64,000 nt of DNA, from assembly GCA_964474695.1 (NCBI GenBank), contig CAYYTK010000002.1, forward strand, positions 1 through 64,000. The letters run 5' to 3'. The notes under the pieces are model-generated. The model was not told where the DNA came from. It searched no databases and saw only the letters and a program-made list of their open reading frames with translations. The DNA comes from DAOUBP01 sp964474695. Its GTDB lineage: Bacteria > Chloroflexota > Anaerolineae > CG2-30-64-16. The translations under genes and the position numbers were made by a program. Shown here piece by piece: positions 50,524 to 58,198 of this stretch. Position 1 is the stretch's first letter. The number at the start of each line of letters is the position of its first letter.

Positions 50524-51330
50524 ATGGCAAACACGGCTCCCCTGAATCGTGATCTGCGGCAGCACCTGGGGAACGCGCTGCGCGACTGCGGTCAGTGGTT
50601 GCTCGATCTGCTCTATCCGCCGCGCTGTGCGGGCTGCGGCCGGATGGGAGAGCTGCTCTGTGCTGCGTGTCAGGCGCGGATCGAAGCCCCCCCGGCCCTG
50701 GCTTGCCGCCGGTGCGGCCGGCCGGGAAGTGACGATCGTGCCTGCCCAAGCTGCCTGGCCACCCCATCGCATCTCGACCGCATTGCTGCCGCCGCGATCT
50801 TCGCCTCCCCCCTGCGCGAAGCCATTCATCACTTGAAATACGATAACGGCCGCATTCTGGCCGGCCCCCTGGCCGTTCTCATGATCGCCGCCTGGCCGCG
50901 GGTCGGGTCGCCGGCGGATCTGATTGTGCCGGTCCCGCTGCATCGCTCGCGGCTGCGCGAACGCGGTTACAACCAATCCGCTTTGCTGGCCCGTGCGCTG
51001 GGCCAAGCCGTGGGCTTGCCAGTAGATGAGAGAGCGTTGGTGCGCTCACGCGCAACACGCCAACAAGTCGGGCTGGGGCGCGCAGAACGTGCCCAAAACG
51101 TGGCCGGTGCATTCACCTGTCTCGGCGAATGCACCGGGCAACGGATCGTGCTGGTCGACGACGTCTGCACGACGGGAAGCACTTTGGAAGCCTGCGCCCA
51201 CGCGTTACGCAGTGCAGGTGCGATTTCGGTATGGGCGTTCACGCTTGCTCGGGTGCGCTGGGATCCGACCTGCCCTCCTGAGCACGCGGACGCTCCCGCG
51301 CCTTTTCCGGGCGCTGCTGTTGACTTTTGA
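50524..51330 (+). CDS. comF: ComF-family phosphoribosyltransferase-like protein
   Basis: 268 aa. An N-terminal zinc ribbon region (PPRCAGCGRMGELLCAACQ and CRRCGRPG...CPSC) is followed by the PRT fold: LIVPVPLHRSRLRERGYNQS, the RSRATRQQVGLGRAERAQNV block, and PRPP-binding loop IVLVDDVCTTGSTL. ComF acts in DNA uptake in naturally competent bacteria, and in others in nucleobase salvage or 5mC-type metabolism. Start context and the nearby pilin-like peptide are compatible with uptake, but that link is speculative. Confidence 0.92.
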   Translation: MANTAPLNRDLRQHLGNALRDCGQWLLDLLYPPRCAGCGRMGELLCAACQARIEAPPALACRRCGRPGSDDRACPSCLATPSHLDRIAAAAIFASPLREAIHHLKYDNGRILAGPLAVLMIAAWPRVGSPADLIVPVPLHRSRLRERGYNQSALLARALGQAVGLPVDERALVRSRATRQQVGLGRAERAQNVAGAFTCLGECTGQRIVLVDDVCTTGSTLEACAHALRSAGAISVWAFTLARVRWDPTCPPEHADAPAPFPGAAVDF

Positions 51331-51348
51331 TATGACTGGCGCTACAAT
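51320..51348 (+). promoter_or_regulatory. promoter of hpf
   Basis: TTGACT, 17 nt, TACAAT. The -35 lies inside the last codons of comF. It gives a leader of about 115 nt to hpf. Confidence 0.75.
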
Positions 51349-51469
51349 CAAGCCATCCACATCCGGCGGCCAATTCGGCCAGACAGTCAAGCTAGACTTT
51401 TCGGCTACCCCGTAAGCTGACCGTCCGGCAATCTGGCGCCGCCACGATCACGGAAAGGAGCTCAGAACT

Positions 51470-52030
51470 ATGCAACTCAGCATCACCGGCAAAAACATCG
51501 AGATCAATGACAACCTACGCAAGTACGTCGAGAAGAAAATCGGCCGGCTGGATCGCTTTCTGCCCAACATCATCGATGGCCGCGTCGAACTTTCGGTCGC
51601 TGAGGGAGCTCGCGCCGCGGAGGACCGCCAAATCGCGCAAGTGACCTTGCGCACGAAGAACGCTGTCCTCAGGGCTGAAGAGGCGTCATCCGACATATTT
51701 GCATCAGTCGATGCTGTCTTTGAAAAGATGCAGCGCCAGGTGGACCGGCTGAAGGGTAAACGCTGGGCCAAGCGAACAGAAGGCAGCGAGCTGGAAGCCC
51801 CCCTGGCAGGGGAACCGGTCGAAGAGGAGGAAGCCGCCGAGGAACGAAAGGGCGTCAGCCGCGTGAAACAATTCCACATGGTGCCCATGGACGAGGAAGA
51901 AGCTATCGAACAGATGGAGCTCTTGGGACACAATTTCTACGTGTTCTTCAACGTCAACCAAAACCAGATCAACGTCCTTTACCGTCGCCGCGGCGGCGAT
52001 TACGGGCTCATTCAACCTGAGCTGGCCTGA
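51470..52030 (+). CDS. hpf: ribosome hibernation promoting factor, long form
   Basis: 186 aa. The N-terminal S30AE domain (about 1-100, MQLSITGKNIEINDNLRKYV and AEEASSDIFASVDAVFEKMQ, with a basic RLKGKRWAKR end) binds the 30S A/P sites. An acidic linker (EEEEAAEERKG) leads to the C-terminal dimerisation domain (KQFHMVPMDEEEAIEQMELL, FYVFFN, NVLYRRRGGDYGLI). Long HPF makes 100S ribosome dimers in stationary phase. AAGGAG lies upstream; a strong terminator follows. Confidence 0.97.
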   Translation: MQLSITGKNIEINDNLRKYVEKKIGRLDRFLPNIIDGRVELSVAEGARAAEDRQIAQVTLRTKNAVLRAEEASSDIFASVDAVFEKMQRQVDRLKGKRWAKRTEGSELEAPLAGEPVEEEEAAEERKGVSRVKQFHMVPMDEEEAIEQMELLGHNFYVFFNVNQNQINVLYRRRGGDYGLIQPELA

Positions 52031-52040
52031 GCACCTTCGC

Positions 52041-52075
52041 TGGGCGATGGGCCATTTCCGATGGCCCATCGCCCA
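52041..52075 (+). terminator. strong terminator hairpin after hpf
   Basis: TGGGCGATGGGCCAT and ATGGCCCATCGCCCA are perfect 15-bp arms around TTCCG, 10 nt after the hpf stop. Followed by GTCCTTC, so only a weak T-run. Confidence 0.75.
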
Positions 52076-52092
52076 GTCCTTCATCCGCTTCC

Positions 52093-52563
52093 ATGAAGAC
52101 CATCCTCTTTGTCTGCACCGGGAACATCTGTCGCTCGCCCATGGCCGCGGGCATCATGCGCCAGCGCATCGCCGCCCTGGGATTGACCGACCAGATCCAG
52201 GTTCTATCGGCCGGGGTTTGGGCCGAAAACGGGCACGAAGCCAGTCAAAACGCCCGCATCGTCCTGGAGCAGCGCGGCATCAGCCTGAATGACCATCAAT
52301 CACAGAACGTCACACCCACACTCCTGAGCCAGGCTTCGATCGTCCTGGTAATGGAAGAGGCGCATCGCCGGTCACTCTTCTATCTCGCACCGCAGCACCT
52401 GAGCAAGGTGTTTCTGCTGACCGAAATGGCGGGGGGGCATGAGGATGTGGCCGATCCATTCGGCGGTCCCCTTCAGGGCTATGCCGAGACGGCCAACTTG
52501 CTGGAGAACCTGATCGACGCGGGATTGCCCACTACCCTGCGGCATCTCCGGTTGAAGAGCTAG
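52093..52563 (+). CDS. low-molecular-weight protein tyrosine / arginine phosphatase
   Basis: 156 aa. The P-loop VCTGNICRSPMAAGI supplies the nucleophilic Cys and Arg (C-x5-R-S); the general-acid Asp is in VADPFGG. The Thr in CTGN rather than a bulkier residue is compatible with arginine-phosphatase (YwlE-like) as well as tyrosine-phosphatase activity, so the substrate is undecided. No Shine-Dalgarno precedes the ATG, which lies only 17 nt after the terminator hairpin; how it is expressed is unclear. Confidence 0.93.
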   Translation: MKTILFVCTGNICRSPMAAGIMRQRIAALGLTDQIQVLSAGVWAENGHEASQNARIVLEQRGISLNDHQSQNVTPTLLSQASIVLVMEEAHRRSLFYLAPQHLSKVFLLTEMAGGHEDVADPFGGPLQGYAETANLLENLIDAGLPTTLRHLRLKS

Positions 52564-52576
52564 AACCGCGTCGCGG

Positions 52577-53383
52577 TTACGCGCGTTTGAGCAGATACCA
52601 GTGCGGCACGAACCCGTAGTAATAACCGAGCAGCGCTGCCAGTTTGAGACCAACCCATCCATCACGATACCCACGTAGCTGCACGAAGCGACGCCAGAAC
52701 TCGCGCAAGGGATGACGGATGAACTTGTGAGGCCACGGTTTGATCCCGCGCTGGCGTAAGATCGCGCCCTCTAGCTTCGCATAACGCCGCTGTTTGGCAT
52801 GAAATTGCGCCCAGTCGTCATAGTTGTAGTGAATCATGACGTTCTGCAAGTTGCCCGACGGACCATCGAGCAGAACAACTTCATGAACCAGCCGCTCCGG
52901 ATCGTAGCGCGCCCGATCGCGGCGCATGAGCCGGAGCTGGTAATCCGGATAGAAGCCCCCGTGACGAACCTCATGGCCGGCAATGAAGTTACGCCGAGGC
53001 ACCCACCATCCCACTTCCGGCCGCGCGGCAATTACCTCCCGCAGCTCAGAGGCAAGCTCGGCCGGAATCCGCTCATCAGCATCCACAAAGAGGATCCACT
53101 CCGCATCCACCGCGGCCATGGCCGCATTGCGCTGGCCGGCAAAGTTATCAAAGGGGCGTTGGATCACGGTCGCACCCGCTGCAACCGCAAGCTCGACCGT
53201 GCCATCAGTGCTGTAGGAGTCGGAAACGACGATCTGATCAGCGAAACCCAGCGTCGCCAGGCAATCGCTGATGTGCCTGGCCTCGTTGCGGGTCAGAATC
53301 ACCGCAGCAAGGCGCACCGGACGGGATGAGTCTATCATTTGAGTCATCGGGTCGTAAGTATCAAGCCCCATGTGAAGTGTCAT
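52577..53383 (-). CDS. family 2 glycosyltransferase (WaaE/KdtX-like)
   Basis: 268 aa GT-A fold. Opens VRLAAVILTRNEARHISDCL; metal-binding VDADERI; DNFAGQRNAAM; C-terminal block HPLREFWRRFVQLRGYRDGW typical of the LPS-core glucosyl/beta-1,4 transferase subgroup. It may glycosylate a surface or lipid-linked sugar. The ATG at 53383 overlaps the stop of the other GT2 gene (ATGA), so the two form an operon. A later ATG (53371) has better RBS spacing (GAGG). Confidence 0.92.
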   Translation of the reverse strand: MTLHMGLDTYDPMTQMIDSSRPVRLAAVILTRNEARHISDCLATLGFADQIVVSDSYSTDGTVELAVAAGATVIQRPFDNFAGQRNAAMAAVDAEWILFVDADERIPAELASELREVIAARPEVGWWVPRRNFIAGHEVRHGGFYPDYQLRLMRRDRARYDPERLVHEVVLLDGPSGNLQNVMIHYNYDDWAQFHAKQRRYAKLEGAILRQRGIKPWPHKFIRHPLREFWRRFVQLRGYRDGWVGLKLAALLGYYYGFVPHWYLLKRA

Positions 53384-54465
53384 CCTCTGAAAAGACGCCC
53401 TGTCGCTTGAGCCGCCTCAACTCGCGCGGCCGCTTCGTGGGCCGTCATCTCACCCCGACGCGCTGCATCCCGCACGCGCGCAATCTCCGCCCGCATCCCC
53501 AACCGCACAATCCATGCGGCCAGGCGCCGCCGAAGGGGGCCATAAAAACGCTCATAAAGCCGGCGCCGGCTCTGCCACAAGTTTTCGAACGATAGCGCTC
53601 GAAACTGCCGCGTGCTGGCGCCGCCATGATGGATCACACGCGCTGCCGGCACACACCACAACGGCCATCCCGCCTGCTTCATGCGCCAGCACCAATCCAC
53701 CTCTTCGGCGTACATGAAGTAACCTTCATCCAACAAGCCGGCCGCTTGAATCGACTCACGGCGCACCATCAACGCCGCGCCCAGGGCAAAGCCGATGGGA
53801 AAGGGTTGCCCGGCCGCATATAGATGCAGTCCGTAGCGACCGTTGAGCCGTGAATCCAGCAATCGCCGCGGTCGGGGGGGAAACAGATCAAACCAAAGCT
53901 GAAGCAGCCCCGGAAACGCGAACGCGCCGTGCTGAAAACGCCCATCGGGATACTGAAGCTGCGCGCCCGCGCCACCGACCTCAGTGTGCGCCAACAAAAA
54001 GCGCGCCATCTGCCCGATCGCGTCTCCGATCGGTTCGGCATCCGGGTTTAGCAGCAGGACCAAGTCCGGAAGGGCAGAAGATTGCGTGGTGCGTGGTGCG
54101 TGATGCGTGGTGCGTGGTGCGTCAGTCGCTGATTCGTCAACCGCCGTCTCGCCCTTTCTCCCATTCTCCCCTTCTCTCGCTACTCCGCTCTCCTCAAATC
54201 CCAGCTCGCGCAGCACGCGATTGTTTCCGCCGGCAAAGCCCAAATTTCCGGGGCTGGCGATCAGGCGCGCCTGGGGAAACTCGGCCGCCACCAATTCGGC
54301 GCTGCCATCAGCAGAGGCGTTGTCGACCACCCATACGGTCGCGTCCAACTCAGGGCTGTGCGCCAGGCTGGCATAAGTTGCGGTCAGGCAGGCGCGCAGC
54401 AACTCGGGCACCTTGTAACTCACCACGATAATCGCAACCGCCGGCCGGTCCGTTGACATCCCCAC
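53380..54465 (-). CDS. family 2 glycosyltransferase (rhamnosyltransferase WbbL-like) with repeat-derived insert
   Basis: 361 aa. GT2 motifs: VAIIVVSYKVPELLRACL, VDNASADGSAELVAAEF, NLGFAGGNNRVLRELG, LLLNPDAEP, and the acceptor region DEGYFMYAEEVDWCWRMKQAGW. Between NNRVLRELG and LVLLLNPDAE, where family members have about 6 residues, it has about 45 extra (EESGVAREGENGRKGE...APRTTHHAPRTTQ) encoded by tandem octamers and heptamers. The ATG at 54459 (MSTDRP) may be the real start. Probable surface polysaccharide synthesis. Confidence 0.92.
   Translation of the reverse strand: MGMSTDRPAVAIIVVSYKVPELLRACLTATYASLAHSPELDATVWVVDNASADGSAELVAAEFPQARLIASPGNLGFAGGNNRVLRELGFEESGVAREGENGRKGETAVDESATDAPRTTHHAPRTTQSSALPDLVLLLNPDAEPIGDAIGQMARFLLAHTEVGGAGAQLQYPDGRFQHGAFAFPGLLQLWFDLFPPRPRRLLDSRLNGRYGLHLYAAGQPFPIGFALGAALMVRRESIQAAGLLDEGYFMYAEEVDWCWRMKQAGWPLWCVPAARVIHHGGASTRQFRALSFENLWQSRRRLYERFYGPLRRRLAAWIVRLGMRAEIARVRDAARRGEMTAHEAAARVEAAQATGRLFRG
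54083..54124 (-). repeat. heptanucleotide tandem repeat, site B (ACGCACC-type x6) inside a GT2 gene
   Basis: On the plus strand TGCGTGG, TGCGTGG, TGCGTGA, TGCGTGG, TGCGTGG and TGCGTCA run in exact 7-nt register. On the coding strand they read ACGCACC and give APRTTHHAPRTT. Confidence 0.85.
54147..54178 (-). repeat. octanucleotide tandem repeat (GGGAGAAA type x4) inside a GT2 gene
   Basis: TCTCGCCC, TTTCTCCC, ATTCTCCC and CTTCTCTC on the plus strand keep an exact 8-nt period. On the coding strand they encode the Gly/Glu/Arg-rich AREGENGRKGE. Lies 22 nt from the heptamer array. Confidence 0.75.
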
Positions 54466-54491
54466 GCCCTATGACTCCTCTCGTCTGCCCT

Positions 54492-54680
54492 CTGCCTTAC
54501 GGAGCGCGTTTCACGTTGGGGCAGAATCAAGCGGAGTATCCTGAGCGGAGGGCCGGAGCCCGTAGTCGAAGGATGCGGAGCGGTCGTGTAGGCCGCGTCC
54601 TTCGACTGCGCCGGTGATACCGCCCACCGGCTCCGCTCAGGATGCTCGCTTGCCCCGAAATTGAACACCCTGCCTTACGG
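54492..54680. repeat. palindromic intergenic element flanked by direct repeats
   Basis: An imperfect inverted repeat of about 145 bp (54514-54658): the left arm has GGGGCA, then TATCCTGAGCGGAG, then AGTCGAAGGATGCGG; the right arm is its complement CCGCGTCCTTCGACT, CTCCGCTCAGGATGC, TTGCCCC. It is bordered by CTGCCTTACGG copies at 54492-54502 and 54670-54680, the latter covering the stop codon of the lipoprotein gene. It carries no ORF; it resembles a MITE/REP-type element. Confidence 0.65.
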
Positions 54681-55988
54681 CGCGCCAACCACCACACTGA
54701 TGCGTTCGATGTAGTTGTTGGGAACGTCGACGAACTCATGGATCAAGCCGCCCCACCAGAACTGTGTGCCCACCGGCGGCGCCTCGTCGAACAAAATACA
54801 ACCTGAAACCTGGCTGCGCTTGCCCGGCAACAAGTAGTACTGGAGCTTGCCGTCGATCATCCGCTCCTCCAACTCCTCGCGTGCGCCGATGGCCCAGCGG
54901 AAGGGGAAGTCCACGCCGGTGGTGTCGAAGTTTATGCCGAAGCGCCAGCCGCCGGCCTGTTGATACCACGACGGCTCGCCTTGGGCAGCCGCAAGCGCGT
55001 TGTAATTCTCACTGAATTTGAAAGTCTGGCCCGGCCACGGCCCCGCGGTGCGGATCGGGACCGGCCCGATGTTCGCTATGGTGGCGGTGAAACACAACGT
55101 CTGGCCCAGGGGCATTGCCGCCGTCCGGTTGGTCACATCCTGCCAATGGATCTCGCCTCCCACCACCTCGGCGCGCGGCTTGCCCCCTTCCCGGATAGTC
55201 AACGTGGAGGAGACAACAACACGATTGCCCACCTTATCCTCGGCCACACCGTAGATCACGTAGTCGCCATCAGGCGGCGGCTCGGCGTTGAGGTCGACGC
55301 CTCCATCATAGTCGTAACCGTGATAGCCGGCCTCGCCCACCACCGCGGTTGTGCTGGTCGGATCTTCGGCAATGGGATATTTCAACATCGGTTGGCCCGG
55401 TTCGGTGGTTGCCGGCTCCAGATACACCTGCACCCGTTCGGCCTTCTTAGTCAGATAGTAGGAAATGGACACCCGGTCATGGATCGAATCCTGGTTCGGG
55501 GTGAAGTCCTGGGGCACCACCGTAAAATTGTACATCTCGGGCAGGGCTGTGTCCGCGTCGTGCAGGGTGATCTGGCCTTCGGCTTTCTGGCTGCGCCCGC
55601 CGTCATCCACAGCCTCAACCACCCAGGTGTAAACGCCATCGGGCAGCACCTGACTCTCGACCAGCAACGCACCGCCATCGGTCTGGCGCACCTGGGGATC
55701 GTTGATGACGCCACCCCAATAGACGTTGTAACTGCCGGGGGAGCGCCGCTCTGCCTGGCGGAAATAGAAGCGCTGCCCTGCCGCGTCGATCAAGTAGATC
55801 GACACGTTCGCCGCACGACCGATACGGTAGCGGATCAATGTAACGTCGTCCTGACCATCGGCATTGGGGCTGATCACGTCCGGCGCCATGGTTACCTCGG
55901 TCAACAGCGGCCGCAAGGAACAACCGGTCAACCCAATTGATGCGATCAGCAGGATAGCTATGACAAGCCAAAGGGAGCTCAGTCGCAC
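54675..55988 (-). CDS. lipoprotein with SPNADGQ-type (FlgD/gliding-like) Ig domains
   Basis: 437 aa from a GTG at 55988, 6 nt after GGAGG; a TTG 18 nt earlier is less likely. Lipobox LTGC (Cys about 23) predicts lipid anchoring. Two similar beta-sandwich domains follow: TMAPDVISPNADGQDDVTLI...YRI and VVPQDFTPNQDSIHDRVSIS...YYL, each continuing to a turn with DGxYxW/DGDYVIYG, the FlgD-Ig/CHU_C pattern. The last 150 residues (GEIHWQDVTNRTAAMPLGQT; FWWGGLIHEFVDVPNNYIER) are a separate beta domain with no recognised family. Function unknown, surface-exposed. Confidence 0.87.
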   Translation of the reverse strand: MRLSSLWLVIAILLIASIGLTGCSLRPLLTEVTMAPDVISPNADGQDDVTLIRYRIGRAANVSIYLIDAAGQRFYFRQAERRSPGSYNVYWGGVINDPQVRQTDGGALLVESQVLPDGVYTWVVEAVDDGGRSQKAEGQITLHDADTALPEMYNFTVVPQDFTPNQDSIHDRVSISYYLTKKAERVQVYLEPATTEPGQPMLKYPIAEDPTSTTAVVGEAGYHGYDYDGGVDLNAEPPPDGDYVIYGVAEDKVGNRVVVSSTLTIREGGKPRAEVVGGEIHWQDVTNRTAAMPLGQTLCFTATIANIGPVPIRTAGPWPGQTFKFSENYNALAAAQGEPSWYQQAGGWRFGINFDTTGVDFPFRWAIGAREELEERMIDGKLQYYLLPGKRSQVSGCILFDEAPPVGTQFWWGGLIHEFVDVPNNYIERISVVVGAP

Positions 55989-56025
55989 AAGAGACCTCCA
56001 AGACAATCAAACGAACTTAGGACAC

Positions 56026-56054
56026 AGTCTAATCGATGGGCAATCTGACGTCAA
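56026..56054 (-). promoter_or_regulatory. promoter of the Ig-domain lipoprotein gene
   Basis: TTGACG, 17 nt, TAGACT on the minus strand, about 30 nt upstream of the GTG start. Confidence 0.65.
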
Positions 56055-56071
56055 GGCCAACGCCCGGCCTG

Positions 56072-58171
56072 CTACTCAGGGCCTATCTTCGGCGCCAACT
56101 TCACCGGTCCCAGGCGCGCCCGCTTGCCCGCCGGGTTATCGGCGATATCGCGGATGTCCAGGCCCGAGGGCTCGGCAACATCATAGACCGTCAGAGTCAC
56201 GTAGTAATCACCTGCCGGCGCACCGGAGGGCAGCGACAACGGATAGCGCCCGAAAAGGCTTTGGCCGGGCTGCCAGCGGGTTGTGGGATACTTGTAGCTC
56301 GCCGGTCGGCCATCCCATCGACCGATCTCGCTGCCCGCTGCATCTTCGAGCACTACGGATACGTAATAATCGCGTTGCAGCGTGTTCAGCACGCGCCAAT
56401 AGACCGTGATCAGGCCGCCAACCGGATCGTCCCAGCCCAACAGCGCCAGCTTATGGTCGAAGTTGACGCCTGCCGCGTGCTGGGGCTGCGGCACAGTCTG
56501 GTAGACTGCGTCGGGGATCAGTTGCCAGTGACGCAGGCCCACCTGCCAAAACTGCCGATCGACGGGCAGCTCACGTCCGCCGCGATCCAAAAAGTAGGGG
56601 ACAAAGCCGATCGGATCGACCACTTCATCTTGCCAGGTCACCAGCCAAGCGCCGCGCTTGCCAGCCAACGCCTGGGCCAGATCGGCTCCGACACCGAAGT
56701 CGAGCACGGCGTTCACATCCAGGATTTCCGTCTGAGGCAGGCGCGTCGCGGGTATGTCTGCCGCGTAGTAGTCCCAGGCCGGATAGGCATGGCCGGACAC
56801 CAGCAGCACGGCTTCATCCGGCCCTCGCTTCTGGTGTACAAAAGCAGCCAACTCGCGCCATTGGGCCTTGGTGAAAGCGGCATCAGTGAACCAGTTGCAG
56901 ATGCTAATCCAGCCCGTCACGATCAGAAAGCCCGCGAGAACCAGAGCCAGCGCGAGGCGTGCTGCGTACTGCGTATTGCGTATTACATGGTGCGTGGTGC
57001 GTGGTGCGTGGCCCGCCAGATCCTCTGCTCCACCGCTGATTCTGCTGCCCAATGCGGCGATCCCACCAGCCAATATCAGCAGATAGGCGGGAGAGGCCAG
57101 CATCAAGTAGCGCGAATTGAACTTCGGCGTGCGAAAAGCCAAAAACAGGACACACAACACAGGCGCCAGCAGGCAGGTCAGCAGGTAGGTCAGAGAACAA
57201 AGGCCGTTGCCTGCACCGTGCCATTTGCTTGAAAGCACAAGGGCGACCACGGCTGAAATGAACACCAGGCCAAACCAGGGAAGCAGCCGGACCGCTTCAG
57301 CCTCCAGCATCATCTCAGGCGCGGCTGCCGCATAACTGACGGCCACATGCCGCAGCGCCTCGGCCAGCTTCAGGCGGCCCTGCCAATACGACACATCCAC
57401 GCGGTAGCGGTTGAGCATCGAGGGCAGCCAGGGCAAGTAGCAGAGCACAATCGCCGCAGTGGACAAGGCGAACGCGGCCAACGACGTTACCCTCGCCAGA
57501 GAAGGCGGCCGCCTGCCCCAGACCAGCCATCCAACCCAACAGATGCCATATGCCAGCAGGAGAAAGACGCCAAAATAATGAGTGTAGAGCATCGCCACGG
57601 CCGCGAGGACAAAGGCGATCCACCATCTTGCGGACCAAAGACGAAGGCGGAACGATGAAAGCCGGCCATCATGATCTGACCTGCGCACGTCGGCGGCGGC
57701 CGTTCGCAACAGCGCATACCCTGCCAGGGCGCTGAAAAACGTCAACTGCGTGTACATGCGTGCTTCTTGGGCGTAATACACGTACAGCGGGTAGACCGCA
57801 GACAGCAACGCAGCACACGCTGCCGCATGGCGCCCGAAGTAAGACTTACCGAACAACCGTCGGGCCGCCGCCCACAGGAGCGCCACCGTCAGGGCCCCAA
57901 AAAACACCGACGGAAAGCGCAAAGCCCACTCACCCCGGCCCACCAGCCGCGTCCATCCCCCAACGACATAATAGAACAGCGGCGGCTGGATATCCTCAGC
58001 GGTCCAGCGCGTCAGCTCGCTGATCCCCTGGCCGGCGACTTGTGCAGTAACTGCCTCGTCGTACCACAGGCTCTGAGTATCCAAATGATAGACGCGCAAC
58101 CCCAGGGCCAGCAGCAGCACCGCTGCCAGTCCAACACGAGAGAGCGCGACCCCTCCAAATCCTGTCTTCAT
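56072..58171 (-). CDS. ArnT/GT39-like polytopic glycosyltransferase with C-terminal beta-sandwich
   Basis: 699 aa. GT-C type membrane protein: SLWYDEAVTAQVAGQG holds the acidic first-loop motif (DE) of lipid-sugar-dependent transferases, and YYAQEARMYTQL is the second catalytic-type loop. About 11 membrane helices up to residue 430. The soluble C-terminus includes a beta-sandwich (LALLGWDDPVGGLITVYWRV... AGDYYVTLTVYDV). A heptamer-repeat stretch encodes GHAPRTTHHVIRNTQYAAR between two helices. It starts 28 nt after the DUF2079 gene, likely one operon. Confidence 0.88.
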   Translation of the reverse strand: MKTGFGGVALSRVGLAAVLLLALGLRVYHLDTQSLWYDEAVTAQVAGQGISELTRWTAEDIQPPLFYYVVGGWTRLVGRGEWALRFPSVFFGALTVALLWAAARRLFGKSYFGRHAAACAALLSAVYPLYVYYAQEARMYTQLTFFSALAGYALLRTAAADVRRSDHDGRLSSFRLRLWSARWWIAFVLAAVAMLYTHYFGVFLLLAYGICWVGWLVWGRRPPSLARVTSLAAFALSTAAIVLCYLPWLPSMLNRYRVDVSYWQGRLKLAEALRHVAVSYAAAAPEMMLEAEAVRLLPWFGLVFISAVVALVLSSKWHGAGNGLCSLTYLLTCLLAPVLCVLFLAFRTPKFNSRYLMLASPAYLLILAGGIAALGSRISGGAEDLAGHAPRTTHHVIRNTQYAARLALALVLAGFLIVTGWISICNWFTDAAFTKAQWRELAAFVHQKRGPDEAVLLVSGHAYPAWDYYAADIPATRLPQTEILDVNAVLDFGVGADLAQALAGKRGAWLVTWQDEVVDPIGFVPYFLDRGGRELPVDRQFWQVGLRHWQLIPDAVYQTVPQPQHAAGVNFDHKLALLGWDDPVGGLITVYWRVLNTLQRDYYVSVVLEDAAGSEIGRWDGRPASYKYPTTRWQPGQSLFGRYPLSLPSGAPAGDYYVTLTVYDVAEPSGLDIRDIADNPAGKRARLGPVKLAPKIGPE
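56963..57011 (-). repeat. heptanucleotide tandem repeat, site C (x7) inside the GT39-like gene
   Basis: Plus strand TGCGTAC, TGCGTAT, TGCGTAT, TACATGG, TGCGTGG, TGCGTGG, TGCGTGG, with one diverged unit, in exact 7-nt register. The 49 nt keep the host reading frame together with flanking bases. Confidence 0.85.
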
Positions 58172-58198
58172 GGTTGATTCACGACCGGAGATGCTTCC

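Noticed and set aside
51349..51469. Riboswitch in the hpf leader
   Set aside because: Some short pairings (GGCC-AATTC-GGCC) are visible, but none matches a class I know and the stem lengths are at chance level.
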